In this document: positions 54,835 through 62,687 of the stretch, in pieces | How positions within the stretch are numbered: position 1 is the stretch's first letter | How the letters are laid out: the number at the start of each line of letters is the position of its first letter | Source of the DNA: Tateyamaria omphalii | GTDB lineage: Bacteria > Pseudomonadota > Alphaproteobacteria > Rhodobacterales > Rhodobacteraceae | DNA length: 64,000 bases | Assembly: GCF_001969365.1 (NCBI RefSeq) | Contig: NZ_CP019312.1 | Coordinates: 2,418,001-2,482,000, forward strand | Direction of reading: 5' to 3' | The notes under the pieces: generated by a model | What the model was told of the DNA's origin: nothing | Seen by the model: only the letters and a program-made list of their open reading frames with translations | Database searches by the model: none | Translations under genes and position numbers: made by a program

Positions 54835-55779
54835 TCAGCGCCGGACAATGACCTCTGCCCCCGGTGCTTCGGGCTCATCATCGACCATTTGGGCGGGGAA
54901 ATCGGGCGCGGTCACATCGAGGCCAGTGGCCTCTTCCAACCGCTTGATGATGTTGGGCGACAGCTCACGCGGGCCAAAGCGCGCGATGGCGTCGTTGAAC
55001 AGGTTGATCAGCAGCGGATTGAGGTCAAGTGGCACGCCCGCCCGGTCGGCCACGTCCTGAAACAGACCGATGTCCTTGGCCACGAGGTCCATGGTGAAGG
55101 AAATATCGCGTGACCCGTTCAGGATCACCTGGCTTTCGGTTTCATGTACGAAAGAGGTGCCGGAACTGATCGCCATCGCCTCGTACGCGACGCCCAGATC
55201 CATGCCGGCGCCCTTGGCCACCGTCAGCGCCTCTGCGCAACTGACCAGGTTGGCGGTGGCAAGGAAGTTGGTAAGCACCTTGAGCACCGACGCGCTGCCC
55301 AGATCGCCGGTGTGCAGGACGCGCCGCCCCATCGTGGTCAGCAGCGGCAGGATACGTTCGAAGGTCGGGCGGTCGCATCCCGCAAAGATGCTGATGTTAC
55401 CGGTGTCGGCCCGGTGGCAGCCACCGGAGACCGGGCAATCGACGGCGGCGCCACCAGCTGCAATGACCTGGGCGCCGATGCGTTTGACCTCGGCCTCGTC
55501 CGTGGTCGACATCTCCATCCAGATCTTGCCAGAACCGACATGAGGCAGCATCTCATCCATGACCGCGGCGGAGGCTGCGGGGCTGGGCAGGCATGTGATC
55601 ACGGCGTCGCAGCTTTGCATCAGCGCGGCTGGCGATTGCCCGTCGCGCGCACCATCTGCAACCTTGGCGGCCACAAAATCCGCGTTCAGATCATGCACCG
55701 AAACATCATGGCCGTTGCGGATCAGGCTGCCGGACAGCTTGCCACCCACGTTTCCCAGACCGATAAACCCGATTTTCAT
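54835..55779 (-). CDS. 3-hydroxyisobutyrate-dehydrogenase-family oxidoreductase
   Basis: 314-aa beta-hydroxyacid dehydrogenase. It has the N-terminal Rossmann motif KIGFIGLGNVGGKLSGSL, the substrate segment CPVSGGCHRADTG (near 125) and the catalytic Lys in SVLKVLTNFLATAN (near 175). Start at 55779 follows AGGAG with 7-nt spacing; an ATG two codons upstream is too close to it. The substrate is unknown; it lies last in an operon with dipeptidase-like, uronate-dehydrogenase-like and flavin enzymes. Confidence 0.88.
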   Translation of the reverse strand: MKIGFIGLGNVGGKLSGSLIRNGHDVSVHDLNADFVAAKVADGARDGQSPAALMQSCDAVITCLPSPAASAAVMDEMLPHVGSGKIWMEMSTTDEAEVKRIGAQVIAAGGAAVDCPVSGGCHRADTGNISIFAGCDRPTFERILPLLTTMGRRVLHTGDLGSASVLKVLTNFLATANLVSCAEALTVAKGAGMDLGVAYEAMAISSGTSFVHETESQVILNGSRDISFTMDLVAKDIGLFQDVADRAGVPLDLNPLLINLFNDAIARFGPRELSPNIIKRLEEATGLDVTAPDFPAQMVDDEPEAPGAEVIVRR

Positions 55780-55842
55780 GGCCATTCTCCTCTGCGCCTT
55801 TCGGATCAAGGGATGGCGATTGCCCGGCGCTGTCCGTCTTGT

Positions 55843-56817
55843 TTACGACGCAGGGCCAAAATTCTCGGCATAAAAACGATACCAGTTGCGGCCCATGATG
55901 CCTGCCACCTCGTCTTCGGACATGCCGGTTGCGCGCAGCCCGGTTTCGATGTTGCCGAAATCGCGATTGTCGCGGAACCAGGCGGGCTGCGGTGGAAATC
56001 CGGGGTTGGCGGCAGATCCTTCGCCGTAGTCGATCTCCTTGGCCCAGCGGCCCACACGCATCCACTCGACCACACTGTCCGGCTGGTCCTGACACAGATC
56101 AGACCCGATACCGATCTTGTCAGTGCCGTACCGCTCCGCCGTCCGCGCCACGGCCTCACAAAAGGATTGCAAGGTGCAGTGCGATCCGTCCTTGAGGTGG
56201 TGCGGATAGAGCGAAAAGCCCAGCATACCCCCGTTCGAGGTCACGGCCCGGATCACGTCATCGCGCTTGTTCCGCAGCGCCGGATGCCAGTCATGCGGGT
56301 TGGCGTGTGTGATCGCGATGGGGCGTTCGGAAATGTCCGCTGCCTCAATCGTCGAGCGGTCAGCGGAATGGCTCATGTCCACGACCAGTCCCACACGGTT
56401 CATCTCCTTGATCACCTGCTTGCCCATGCGGGTGATGCCGGTGTCTTCGGCCTCGTAACACCCCGTCGCAAGCAGCGACTGGTTGTTGTAGGTGAGCTGC
56501 ATGAAGCGCGCGCCCAGGCTGTGCACAATCTCGACCAGGCCGATGTCATCCTCGATGGGGCTGGGGTTCTGAAAACCGAAGAAAATCGCTGTCTTGCCCG
56601 CGGCCCGCGCCCGGTCGATGTCGCTGGCCCAAAGCCCCTTGGTGATGAGGTCGGGGTAGAGTTCAAACCAGCGGTTCCACGCCTCGAAATTCAGTACCGT
56701 TTCGCGAAAATTCTCGTGATACGCGATGGTGACATGCACCGCGTCCACCTGCCCTTCGCGCATCTGACGAAAGATCTTTTCCGACCAGTTGCAGTACTGG
56801 AGATTGTCGATGCGCAT
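55843..56817 (-). CDS. Membrane-dipeptidase-family (renal dipeptidase-like) hydrolase lacking the HxD motif
   Basis: 324-aa TIM-barrel amidohydrolase relative. It keeps VVDMSHSADRS and PIAITHANPHDW (two metal His), IGIGSDL near the C-terminus and NWYRFYAE. However, the first-strand H-x-D metal motif is absent; the start reads MRIDNLQYCNW. Such variants occur near dimethylglycine/sarcosine or related catabolic genes in other bacteria, from memory of family members. A simple dipeptidase role is therefore doubtful. It is 4 bp downstream of the uronate-dehydrogenase-like gene. Confidence 0.8.
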   Translation of the reverse strand: MRIDNLQYCNWSEKIFRQMREGQVDAVHVTIAYHENFRETVLNFEAWNRWFELYPDLITKGLWASDIDRARAAGKTAIFFGFQNPSPIEDDIGLVEIVHSLGARFMQLTYNNQSLLATGCYEAEDTGITRMGKQVIKEMNRVGLVVDMSHSADRSTIEAADISERPIAITHANPHDWHPALRNKRDDVIRAVTSNGGMLGFSLYPHHLKDGSHCTLQSFCEAVARTAERYGTDKIGIGSDLCQDQPDSVVEWMRVGRWAKEIDYGEGSAANPGFPPQPAWFRDNRDFGNIETGLRATGMSEDEVAGIMGRNWYRFYAENFGPAS

Positions 56818-56821
56818 GGCC

Positions 56822-57661
56822 TTAACCCTGGCCCGTATCGTCCTCATCAAGGTTCAGCGCCATCATCGCGCTTCGCCCGATGGGTGTGCTGGCGAAGGGA
56901 CCGCCGTGGCAGAAATTGCCTGGATCCTGCGGATCCAGAACACCCGCCTCGGCATAGATCTGTTCCGCGAATTGTTCCGCATTGTCCTTGGGCCGGTAGC
57001 CGAGGTGCCGCGCACCGGAGTTGTCGACCGGGGCACGGTCGTTGTTGGACACGCCATAGATGATGGAAAATCCAGCGATGGGCGTGTCGATGGCCCGTTC
57101 GACCAGATGGATCATGTCATCATAGCTCAGCCACGATCCCACGGCCCGCGGGTTGGTGACATTGGCGCAGGACAGGATGCGCAGGCACACGGCTTCGATC
57201 CCCTCCTTGTCCCAGTACATGCGTGCGAGGTCTTCGGTAAAACACTTGGCGAGGCCATAGAACCCGTCTGGACGATGGGCGGCGTCAATGCCGATGGCGT
57301 CGGTCTTTGGGTGCATACCGACCGCGTGGATGGATGAGGCATAGACGATGCGCCGCGTGCCGTGGCGCCGGGCCGCCTCCCAGATGTTGTAGGAGCCCAC
57401 GAAATTCGGGCCAAGCAGTGTCTCGAACGGGGCCTCGTCCACGAAGGCGCCGAAATGCACAACCATGTCAGCGCCTTTGACCACCGCCTCCATCGCTTCA
57501 AAGTCGGCCAGATCGGCCTGTACGTATGTCTCGTTCGGCAAGGGCGTGTCGATGCCGTCGGCGATGTCGGTGGACACCAATGTGTCACACATCTTTGCCA
57601 ACGGCGCGCGCAAGTACGATCCCAGTCGACCAGCAGCGCCGGTCAATACGAGTTTCTTCAT
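56822..57661 (-). CDS. NAD-dependent epimerase/dehydratase, uronate-dehydrogenase-like
   Basis: 279-aa extended SDR with LTGAAGRLGSYLR (NAD-binding, residues 5-17), VVHFGAFVDEAPFE, and the active-site YGLAKCFTED (Tyr and Lys four apart). The overall text resembles uronate dehydrogenases, which oxidise galacturonate or glucuronate, but other sugar or lactone substrates are possible. It follows the flavin oxidoreductase by 10 bp. Confidence 0.83.
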   Translation of the reverse strand: MKKLVLTGAAGRLGSYLRAPLAKMCDTLVSTDIADGIDTPLPNETYVQADLADFEAMEAVVKGADMVVHFGAFVDEAPFETLLGPNFVGSYNIWEAARRHGTRRIVYASSIHAVGMHPKTDAIGIDAAHRPDGFYGLAKCFTEDLARMYWDKEGIEAVCLRILSCANVTNPRAVGSWLSYDDMIHLVERAIDTPIAGFSIIYGVSNNDRAPVDNSGARHLGYRPKDNAEQFAEQIYAEAGVLDPQDPGNFCHGGPFASTPIGRSAMMALNLDEDDTGQG

Positions 57662-57671
57662 GTCAGGTCCT

Positions 57672-58880
57672 TCAGATCACTGCTTTTTCAAGGATGGGTC
57701 GGTCCGTCACCAGACGTTCATAGGCAAAGGGCGACAGATCAAGGCTGCGGAATGCGCCGTAGGTCAACCATTCTGCGGTCCCGCGTCCCATGGCCGGAGA
57801 CTGTTGCAACCCGTGGCCGGAAAACCCGTTGAGGAAGATGAAATTCGCGACCTCCGTATGCGGGCCCAGGATGGCATTGTGGTCAAATGTGTTCATGGCG
57901 TAGTGCCCAGCCCACTCGCTGGTGACCTTGATCGCCTCGAACTGCGGGATGCGCGTGGCAAGGATCGGCCAGACGTGGTTTTCCCAAATGCTGTGATCCA
58001 TGACGAAGTCGTCGTAATCAACGGCGGGGTCGATGTCGGAATGTCCCCCGGCCTGATATGTGCCACCTCCGTTTTCGCGCACATGCACGCCCGACGGGTC
58101 GATGGTCAGCGGCAGGTCGCGATCAAGCGGCTGTTCGGCCTTGAACACCCATGAATAGCGCTTGCGCGGCTCGACCGGCACGTCAATGCCTGCCATCTGC
58201 GCCGTGCGCGCAGCCCGCGGGCCCGTTGCGTTGACGATCTGACCGCAGGCGATGACCTCGCCACTGGCGAGCGTCACGCTTTCGATGCGGGTGCCTGCGG
58301 GATTGCGCGTCATGGCGACCACTTCGTTCTCGATATACTCGACCCCGCGTTCCCGGGACTGGCGGCGCCACCAGTCAAAAACTGCCGCACCGTCCCAATA
58401 CCCCTCGTCCACGGTGTTGATCGACCCAAGCACAATGTCGTCGACATTATAGAACGGATAAGCCGCCTTGATCTGCTCCGGCGTCATCAGTTGCGTCGCC
58501 GCACCAGCGGCATGTTGCAGATGGATGTTCTGGCGCAACGTTTCGGCGAAGGCGTCGGTGTCAGCCAGATACATGTAGCCAAAGCTGCGAATGCCAAGCT
58601 CGGGCACGCGGTCATCACCACCCATGTAACTCCTGATGTTCTTGACGAAATCGGCTGCGAACTGGCTGATGCGGACGTTCAGCTCGGTCGAGAACTGTTG
58701 CCGCATGCAGCTGTTTGTGTGCGCCGTGGAGCATGCAGAGTAGGTCGGGTCGCGCTCTATCACCAAGACCCGGCCATCGAAGTCCGGAGTGTCGGTCAGA
58801 AACCATGCTGTTGAGGCGCCCATGATGGCGCCCCCGACGATGATGACATCGTAGTTTGTATGTTGCGGTGCCTGCGCCAC
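57672..58880 (-). CDS. FAD-dependent oxidoreductase (DAO/glycine-oxidase family)
   Basis: 402-aa flavoenzyme. Its FAD-binding motif DVIIVGGAIMGASTAWFL lies at the N-terminus, and the C-terminal DAO pattern is FNHNAILGP-like (TFDHNAILGPHTEVANFIFLNGF cut here as DHNAILGP and NGFSGHGLQQSP). It probably oxidises an amine or amino acid such as an N-methylated compound; that is inference. The GTG at 58880 is chosen because GGGGG precedes it; the frame is open to an ATG at 58979 with no family similarity. First gene of a four-gene operon, divergent from nasT. Confidence 0.82.
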   Translation of the reverse strand: MAQAPQHTNYDVIIVGGAIMGASTAWFLTDTPDFDGRVLVIERDPTYSACSTAHTNSCMRQQFSTELNVRISQFAADFVKNIRSYMGGDDRVPELGIRSFGYMYLADTDAFAETLRQNIHLQHAAGAATQLMTPEQIKAAYPFYNVDDIVLGSINTVDEGYWDGAAVFDWWRRQSRERGVEYIENEVVAMTRNPAGTRIESVTLASGEVIACGQIVNATGPRAARTAQMAGIDVPVEPRKRYSWVFKAEQPLDRDLPLTIDPSGVHVRENGGGTYQAGGHSDIDPAVDYDDFVMDHSIWENHVWPILATRIPQFEAIKVTSEWAGHYAMNTFDHNAILGPHTEVANFIFLNGFSGHGLQQSPAMGRGTAEWLTYGAFRSLDLSPFAYERLVTDRPILEKAVI

Positions 58881-59092
58881 CTTCGCCCCCGTGCCATTGG
58901 TTGAACGGTGCAGACTGTGCGGCGGAATGCTGAGCCGCGCCAGTGCTTTGTTTGCTCTGTGCTGGAATTTTGTGCGCAATGCTCAACCGTTGGGACGCAA
59001 ACTGTGTGCAATGCAACATGAGGCGGCAGCCCGTGCGTCGCGGATGGATCACGCGCCGCCCATCGCGCACCACGTCACCCGTGACTGAAGAA

Positions 59093-59665
59093 ATGAAAAT
59101 CGCGGTAATTGAACCGGACCCGGACCGCGCGCGGGATATCATCGACGCGCTGAAGGAAGGGGGCTGGAACGACGTCGTTGTTTTGGGGGATGTGACGGGG
59201 CTTGCGCGCAAGCTGGCGGCCCTCGACCCGGACCTTGTGCTGATCGACCTGGCCAATCCGTCGCGCGATGCGTTGGAGCAGGTCAGCGTGGCCTCCGAGG
59301 CGCAAAGTCGACCTGTGGCGATGTTCGTTGACCGCTCGGATGACGAGATGACGCAGGCCGCGGTGGCGGCTGGCCTGTCGGCTTACGTAGTAGGCGAATT
59401 ACAGCCCGACCGGATCAAGCCGGTGCTACAGACCGCCATCGCCCGCTTCCAGATGATGAGCCAGATGCGCAACGAGCTTGAGGCCGCAAAGCAGGCGCTC
59501 GCGGACCGCAAAACCGTGGACCGCGCCAAGGGCATGATCATGCGCGCCAAGGGTGTGGGCGAGGAAGAGGCCTATGCCCTGCTGCGCAAGACAGCAATGT
59601 CGCAGAACCGCAAGGTGATCGAGGTGGCACAGGCACTGCTGACCGCATCGGATCTGCTTACATGA
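59093..59665 (+). CDS. nasT: NasT-type ANTAR response regulator
   Basis: 190-aa RNA-binding antiterminator. The N-terminal receiver-like domain (MKIAVIEPDPDRARDI) is followed by a coiled helix and the C-terminal ANTAR domain (AKQALADRKTVDRAKGMIMR, then EEEAYALLRKTAMSQNRKVIEVAQALL). ANTAR proteins bind paired hexaloop hairpins in mRNA leaders; such hairpins are present 1.3 kb downstream before nrtA. A GTG four codons upstream is an alternative start. Overlaps nasS by 4 bp. Confidence 0.93.
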   Translation: MKIAVIEPDPDRARDIIDALKEGGWNDVVVLGDVTGLARKLAALDPDLVLIDLANPSRDALEQVSVASEAQSRPVAMFVDRSDDEMTQAAVAAGLSAYVVGELQPDRIKPVLQTAIARFQMMSQMRNELEAAKQALADRKTVDRAKGMIMRAKGVGEEEAYALLRKTAMSQNRKVIEVAQALLTASDLLT

Positions 59666-60840
59666 GTACCACGCGCCTGAATTGCGGCTACGTGCCCCTG
59701 GTCGACAGCGCCCCATTGATCGTTGCGCAAGAATTGAATTTTGCCGCCGATGAGGGGCTGTCGCTGAACCTGCTGCGCCAGCCGTCCTGGGCCGCGCTGC
59801 GCGACCTGCTGGCGCTCGGGCATCTGGATGTCGCGCATATGCTGGCGCCGATGCCCATCGCAATGTCGCTTGGGCTAAGCGGGCCTATGGCGCGGATTGA
59901 TGCGCTGATGGTGCTTTCGGTGAATGGAACGGTCATCGGGGTTTCGAACGAGATGGCCGACGCGATGCGCGCCAAGGGGTGGCCGGGTGGATTTGCTGCG
60001 CCGCAAGAGACGGCTGGCCCATTGCTGTCTGCCCTCGACCGGCCGCTGCGCGTGGGTGTGCCCTTTCCCTATTCCATGCACCGGCTGCTGTTTGAATACT
60101 GGATCGGTCATGCCGGTCTGGTCGATCCGTCCACCCTGCACATCATCACGACGCCGCCGCCGCTGATGGCGGATGCCGTCGCCTCGAACGAGATTGACGT
60201 GTTCTGCGTGGGCGAGCCTTGGGGGTCTGTGGCGGTTGGCAATGATGTGGGCGAGCTGATCCTGCCCGGCGCTGCGATCTGGGCCCATGCCCCGGAAAAG
60301 GTTCTGGCCGCGCGGCACGCTTGGGTTGAGGACAACCCGAGCGTTGTTGGCGCGCTAATGCGGGCCGTTGCGCGGGCAGCGGCGTGGTTGGACACCCCCA
60401 AAAACCGCCCCCTCGCCATCGAAATCCTGGCCCGCAGCGCGCATCTGGACTTGCCGCATGCTGCGCTGGACCACGCGCTGATGGGCCGCTTTGCCACGCA
60501 ATTTGGCGCCGCCCCGGTGGATGTGCCCGGCTTCCTGCGCTTTCACGACCGGGCGGCGAACTTTCCTTGGCGCAGTCAAGCCGCCTGGATCGGGGCCGAG
60601 ATTGCGCGCCTGGCCGGCATCAATCGCGACCACGCCATAGACATGGCTCAACGGGCTATGCGTCCCGATTGCTACCGCAGGCACCTGGGCCCCATCGGCG
60701 TCGACATGCCTGGCGCATCCGCCAAAATCGAGGGCGCCCTGACCCACCCCATGGCCGTGGCGTCGACGCGGGGGGAGATGATTTTGGGGCCGGATGCTTT
60801 TTTTGATGGCGAAACTTTTGATTTCAGCCCGTCTGAGTGA
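59662..60840 (+). CDS. nasS: NasS-type nitrate/nitrite sensor, cytoplasmic
   Basis: 392-aa protein related to the NrtA/CmpA solute-binding family but without a signal peptide (MSTTRLNCGYVPLVDSAPLIV), as expected for NasS. In known systems NasS holds NasT inactive until nitrate or nitrite binds. Family text includes LLRQPSWAALRDLL, VGVPFPYSMHRLLFEYWI and VGEPWGSVAVGNDVG. Coupled to nasT by an ATGA overlap. Confidence 0.92.
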   Translation: MSTTRLNCGYVPLVDSAPLIVAQELNFAADEGLSLNLLRQPSWAALRDLLALGHLDVAHMLAPMPIAMSLGLSGPMARIDALMVLSVNGTVIGVSNEMADAMRAKGWPGGFAAPQETAGPLLSALDRPLRVGVPFPYSMHRLLFEYWIGHAGLVDPSTLHIITTPPPLMADAVASNEIDVFCVGEPWGSVAVGNDVGELILPGAAIWAHAPEKVLAARHAWVEDNPSVVGALMRAVARAAAWLDTPKNRPLAIEILARSAHLDLPHAALDHALMGRFATQFGAAPVDVPGFLRFHDRAANFPWRSQAAWIGAEIARLAGINRDHAIDMAQRAMRPDCYRRHLGPIGVDMPGASAKIEGALTHPMAVASTRGEMILGPDAFFDGETFDFSPSE

Positions 60841-60939
60841 TTAGTTTTTGAGCAGATGCTGCATCGCAGCAGGATTCCACGTCCCAACGCAACTTTCCTG
60901 TTGTTTCTCGACGGAATCGCCCGCTAGTCTGAGATCAAC

Positions 60940-60999
60940 GAAGCAAAGTTGCTTCTCTCTGCCTCCACGTTGGGGGCTCTATCAAGAGCAAAGTCGCTC
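60940..60999 (+). promoter_or_regulatory. ANTAR (NasT) target: two AAAGUU/C hexaloop hairpins
   Basis: P1: stem GAAGC/GCTTC around loop AAAGTT (60940-60955). P2: stem GAGC/GCTC around loop AAAGTC (60986-60999). Both loops are six bases with A at position 1 and G at position 4, the known ANTAR recognition rule. They sit in the nrtA leader, upstream of a terminator that shares the P2 3' arm. Confidence 0.85.
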
Positions 61000-61053
61000 G
61001 TTCCTAATGCGTACACCTCCTCCCGTGCGCACCGTGGAACGGGCGGCTTTTTT
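60993..61053 (+). terminator. Leader terminator mutually exclusive with ANTAR hairpin P2
   Basis: 60993-61004 (GTCGCTCGTTCC) pairs with 61036-61047 (GGAACGGGCGGC) over 12 bp with two G-U pairs, followed by TTTTTT (61048-61053). The 5' arm contains the last three bases of the P2 loop and its whole 3' arm, so P2 and the terminator cannot coexist. nrtA starts 20 bp after the T run. Confidence 0.8.
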
Positions 61054-61073
61054 GTTAAAAAAGGACCGACAGG

Positions 61074-62444
61074 ATGACCCGTCTCTTTACATTCGCAGGT
61101 GCCATGGCAGCCCTGCTTGGCACGGCGGCCCACGCCGAGCTGCTGGATCTGGAAAAGGATGAGCTGAAATTTGGCTTCATCAAGCTGACCGATATGGCCC
61201 CCTTGGCCATCGCCTACGAGAATGGCTATTTCGAAGACGAGGGCCTTTTCGTCACGCTGGAAGCGCAGGCGAACTGGAAAGTGCTGCTGGACGGCGTGAT
61301 CGACGGGCAGCTGGACGGCGCGCACATGCTGGCGGGTCAGCCGCTGGCCGCCACCATCGGTTACGGCACCGAGGCGCATATCATCACGCCCTTTTCCATG
61401 GACCTCAACGGCAACGGCATCACCGTTTCCAATGAAATCTGGGAAGAGATGAAGCCCCACGTGCCGTTGATGGACGATGGTCGTCCGCAGCACCCGATCA
61501 GCGCCGAAGCCCTGGCACCCGTTGTCGAAGACTACAAAGACCAAGGCCTGCCTTTCAACATGGGCATGGTGTTCCCAGTCTCCACGCACAACTACGAAAT
61601 CCGCTACTGGCTGGCCGCCGGTGGTCTGGAACCCGGCTATTACAGCCCCGAAAACATCACCGGCCAAATCGGTGCAGACGTGCTGCTGAGCGTGACCCCG
61701 CCCCCACAGATGCCCGCAACCATGGAAGCGGGCACAATATATGGTTACGCGGTGGGTGAGCCGTGGAACCAGCAGGCTGTGTTCAAAGGCATCGGCGTGC
61801 CGGTCATCACCGACTACGACATGTGGAAGAACAACCCCGAGAAGGTGTTTGGCCTGAACGCGGAGTTTGCCGAGGAAAACCCCAACACCACGTTGGCCAT
61901 CACGAAGGCGCTGATCCGTGCGGCCATCTGGCTGGACGAGAACGACAACGCCAACCGCGAAGCCGCGGTCGAGATCCTGTCCCGTTCGGAATATGTCGGC
62001 GCGGATTACGAAGTGATCGCCAACTCGATGACCGGCTTCTTCGAATTCGAAAAGGGCGACCGCCGCCCGGCGCCGGACTTCAACGTGTTCTTCCGCTACA
62101 ATGCGACATACCCGTTCTATTCCGACGCCATCTGGTACCTGACGCAAATGCGCCGCTGGGGTCAGATTGCCGAAGCCAAGTCGGACCAGTGGTATTTCGA
62201 CACCGCAGCCGAGGTCTACAAGCCCGCGATCTATCTGGAAGCCGCGCGTATGCTGGTGGACGAAGGTCTGGCCAACGAAGCCGACTTCCCCTGGGACAGC
62301 GACGGGTTCAAGGCACCGACGCCTGCCGCCGACATCATCGACGGCATCGCCTATGACGGCAAAGCGCCCAACGCGTATATCGACAGCCTGCCCATCGGTC
62401 TGAAAGGTGAGCAAACCGTCGTCGGCAACGCGGTCGAAGGTTGA
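61074..62444 (+). CDS. Nitrate ABC transporter substrate-binding protein (NrtA-like)
   Basis: 456-aa periplasmic binding protein with signal peptide ([21 protein letters not shown]). It matches the CmpA/NrtA family: [53 protein letters not shown], and [18 protein letters not shown]. Transported ion is nitrate or nitrite by context, since nasST and the ANTAR leader lie directly upstream. Confidence 0.92.
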   Translation: MTRLFTFAGAMAALLGTAAHAELLDLEKDELKFGFIKLTDMAPLAIAYENGYFEDEGLFVTLEAQANWKVLLDGVIDGQLDGAHMLAGQPLAATIGYGTEAHIITPFSMDLNGNGITVSNEIWEEMKPHVPLMDDGRPQHPISAEALAPVVEDYKDQGLPFNMGMVFPVSTHNYEIRYWLAAGGLEPGYYSPENITGQIGADVLLSVTPPPQMPATMEAGTIYGYAVGEPWNQQAVFKGIGVPVITDYDMWKNNPEKVFGLNAEFAEENPNTTLAITKALIRAAIWLDENDNANREAAVEILSRSEYVGADYEVIANSMTGFFEFEKGDRRPAPDFNVFFRYNATYPFYSDAIWYLTQMRRWGQIAEAKSDQWYFDTAAEVYKPAIYLEAARMLVDEGLANEADFPWDSDGFKAPTPAADIIDGIAYDGKAPNAYIDSLPIGLKGEQTVVGNAVEG

Positions 62445-62455
62445 AAGAAATGACG

Positions 62456-62547
62456 GGGTGGGCAGCATTGCCCACCCTACGCTGCCTCGCAGCAAATCTG
62501 CCCCAACGGCGGGGCACCTGCCCAAAAAACAGGCACGCTGCAGTGCC
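62456..62547 (+). repeat. Chain of hairpins in the nrtA-nrtB gap
   Basis: A 9-bp perfect stem, GGGTGGGCA/TGCCCACCC (62456-62477), is followed by GCTGC/GCAGC, TGCCCC/GGGGCA (62499-62516) and GGCAC/GTGCC. None has a T run. They may protect the nrtA 3' end and lower expression of downstream permease genes, or be a dispersed repeat. Confidence 0.55.
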
Positions 62548-62568
62548 GCGAAATACCCTGTCACATCC

Positions 62569-62608
62569 TGTGCACAACCTGTGCACCGAACGTGCACAGC
62601 CCGTACAC
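62569..62608. repeat. Four GTGCAC-type motifs at exact 11-bp period (array 2)
   Basis: TGTGCAC, TGTGCAC, CGTGCAC and CGTACAC start at 62569, 62580, 62591 and 62602; a degenerate CTGTCAC fits the same phase at 62558. Read on the minus strand the units resemble those of the array at 9243-9282, sharing the 17-mer GTGCACAGGTTGTGCAC. Confidence 0.85.
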
Positions 62609-62687
62609 CGCTGCATTGCAGCATCCGCCCATTCGAGCCCTGCGCGCGCACGCCACGCCGCCCGCACCACCGCCAGGAGAGCCTGAC

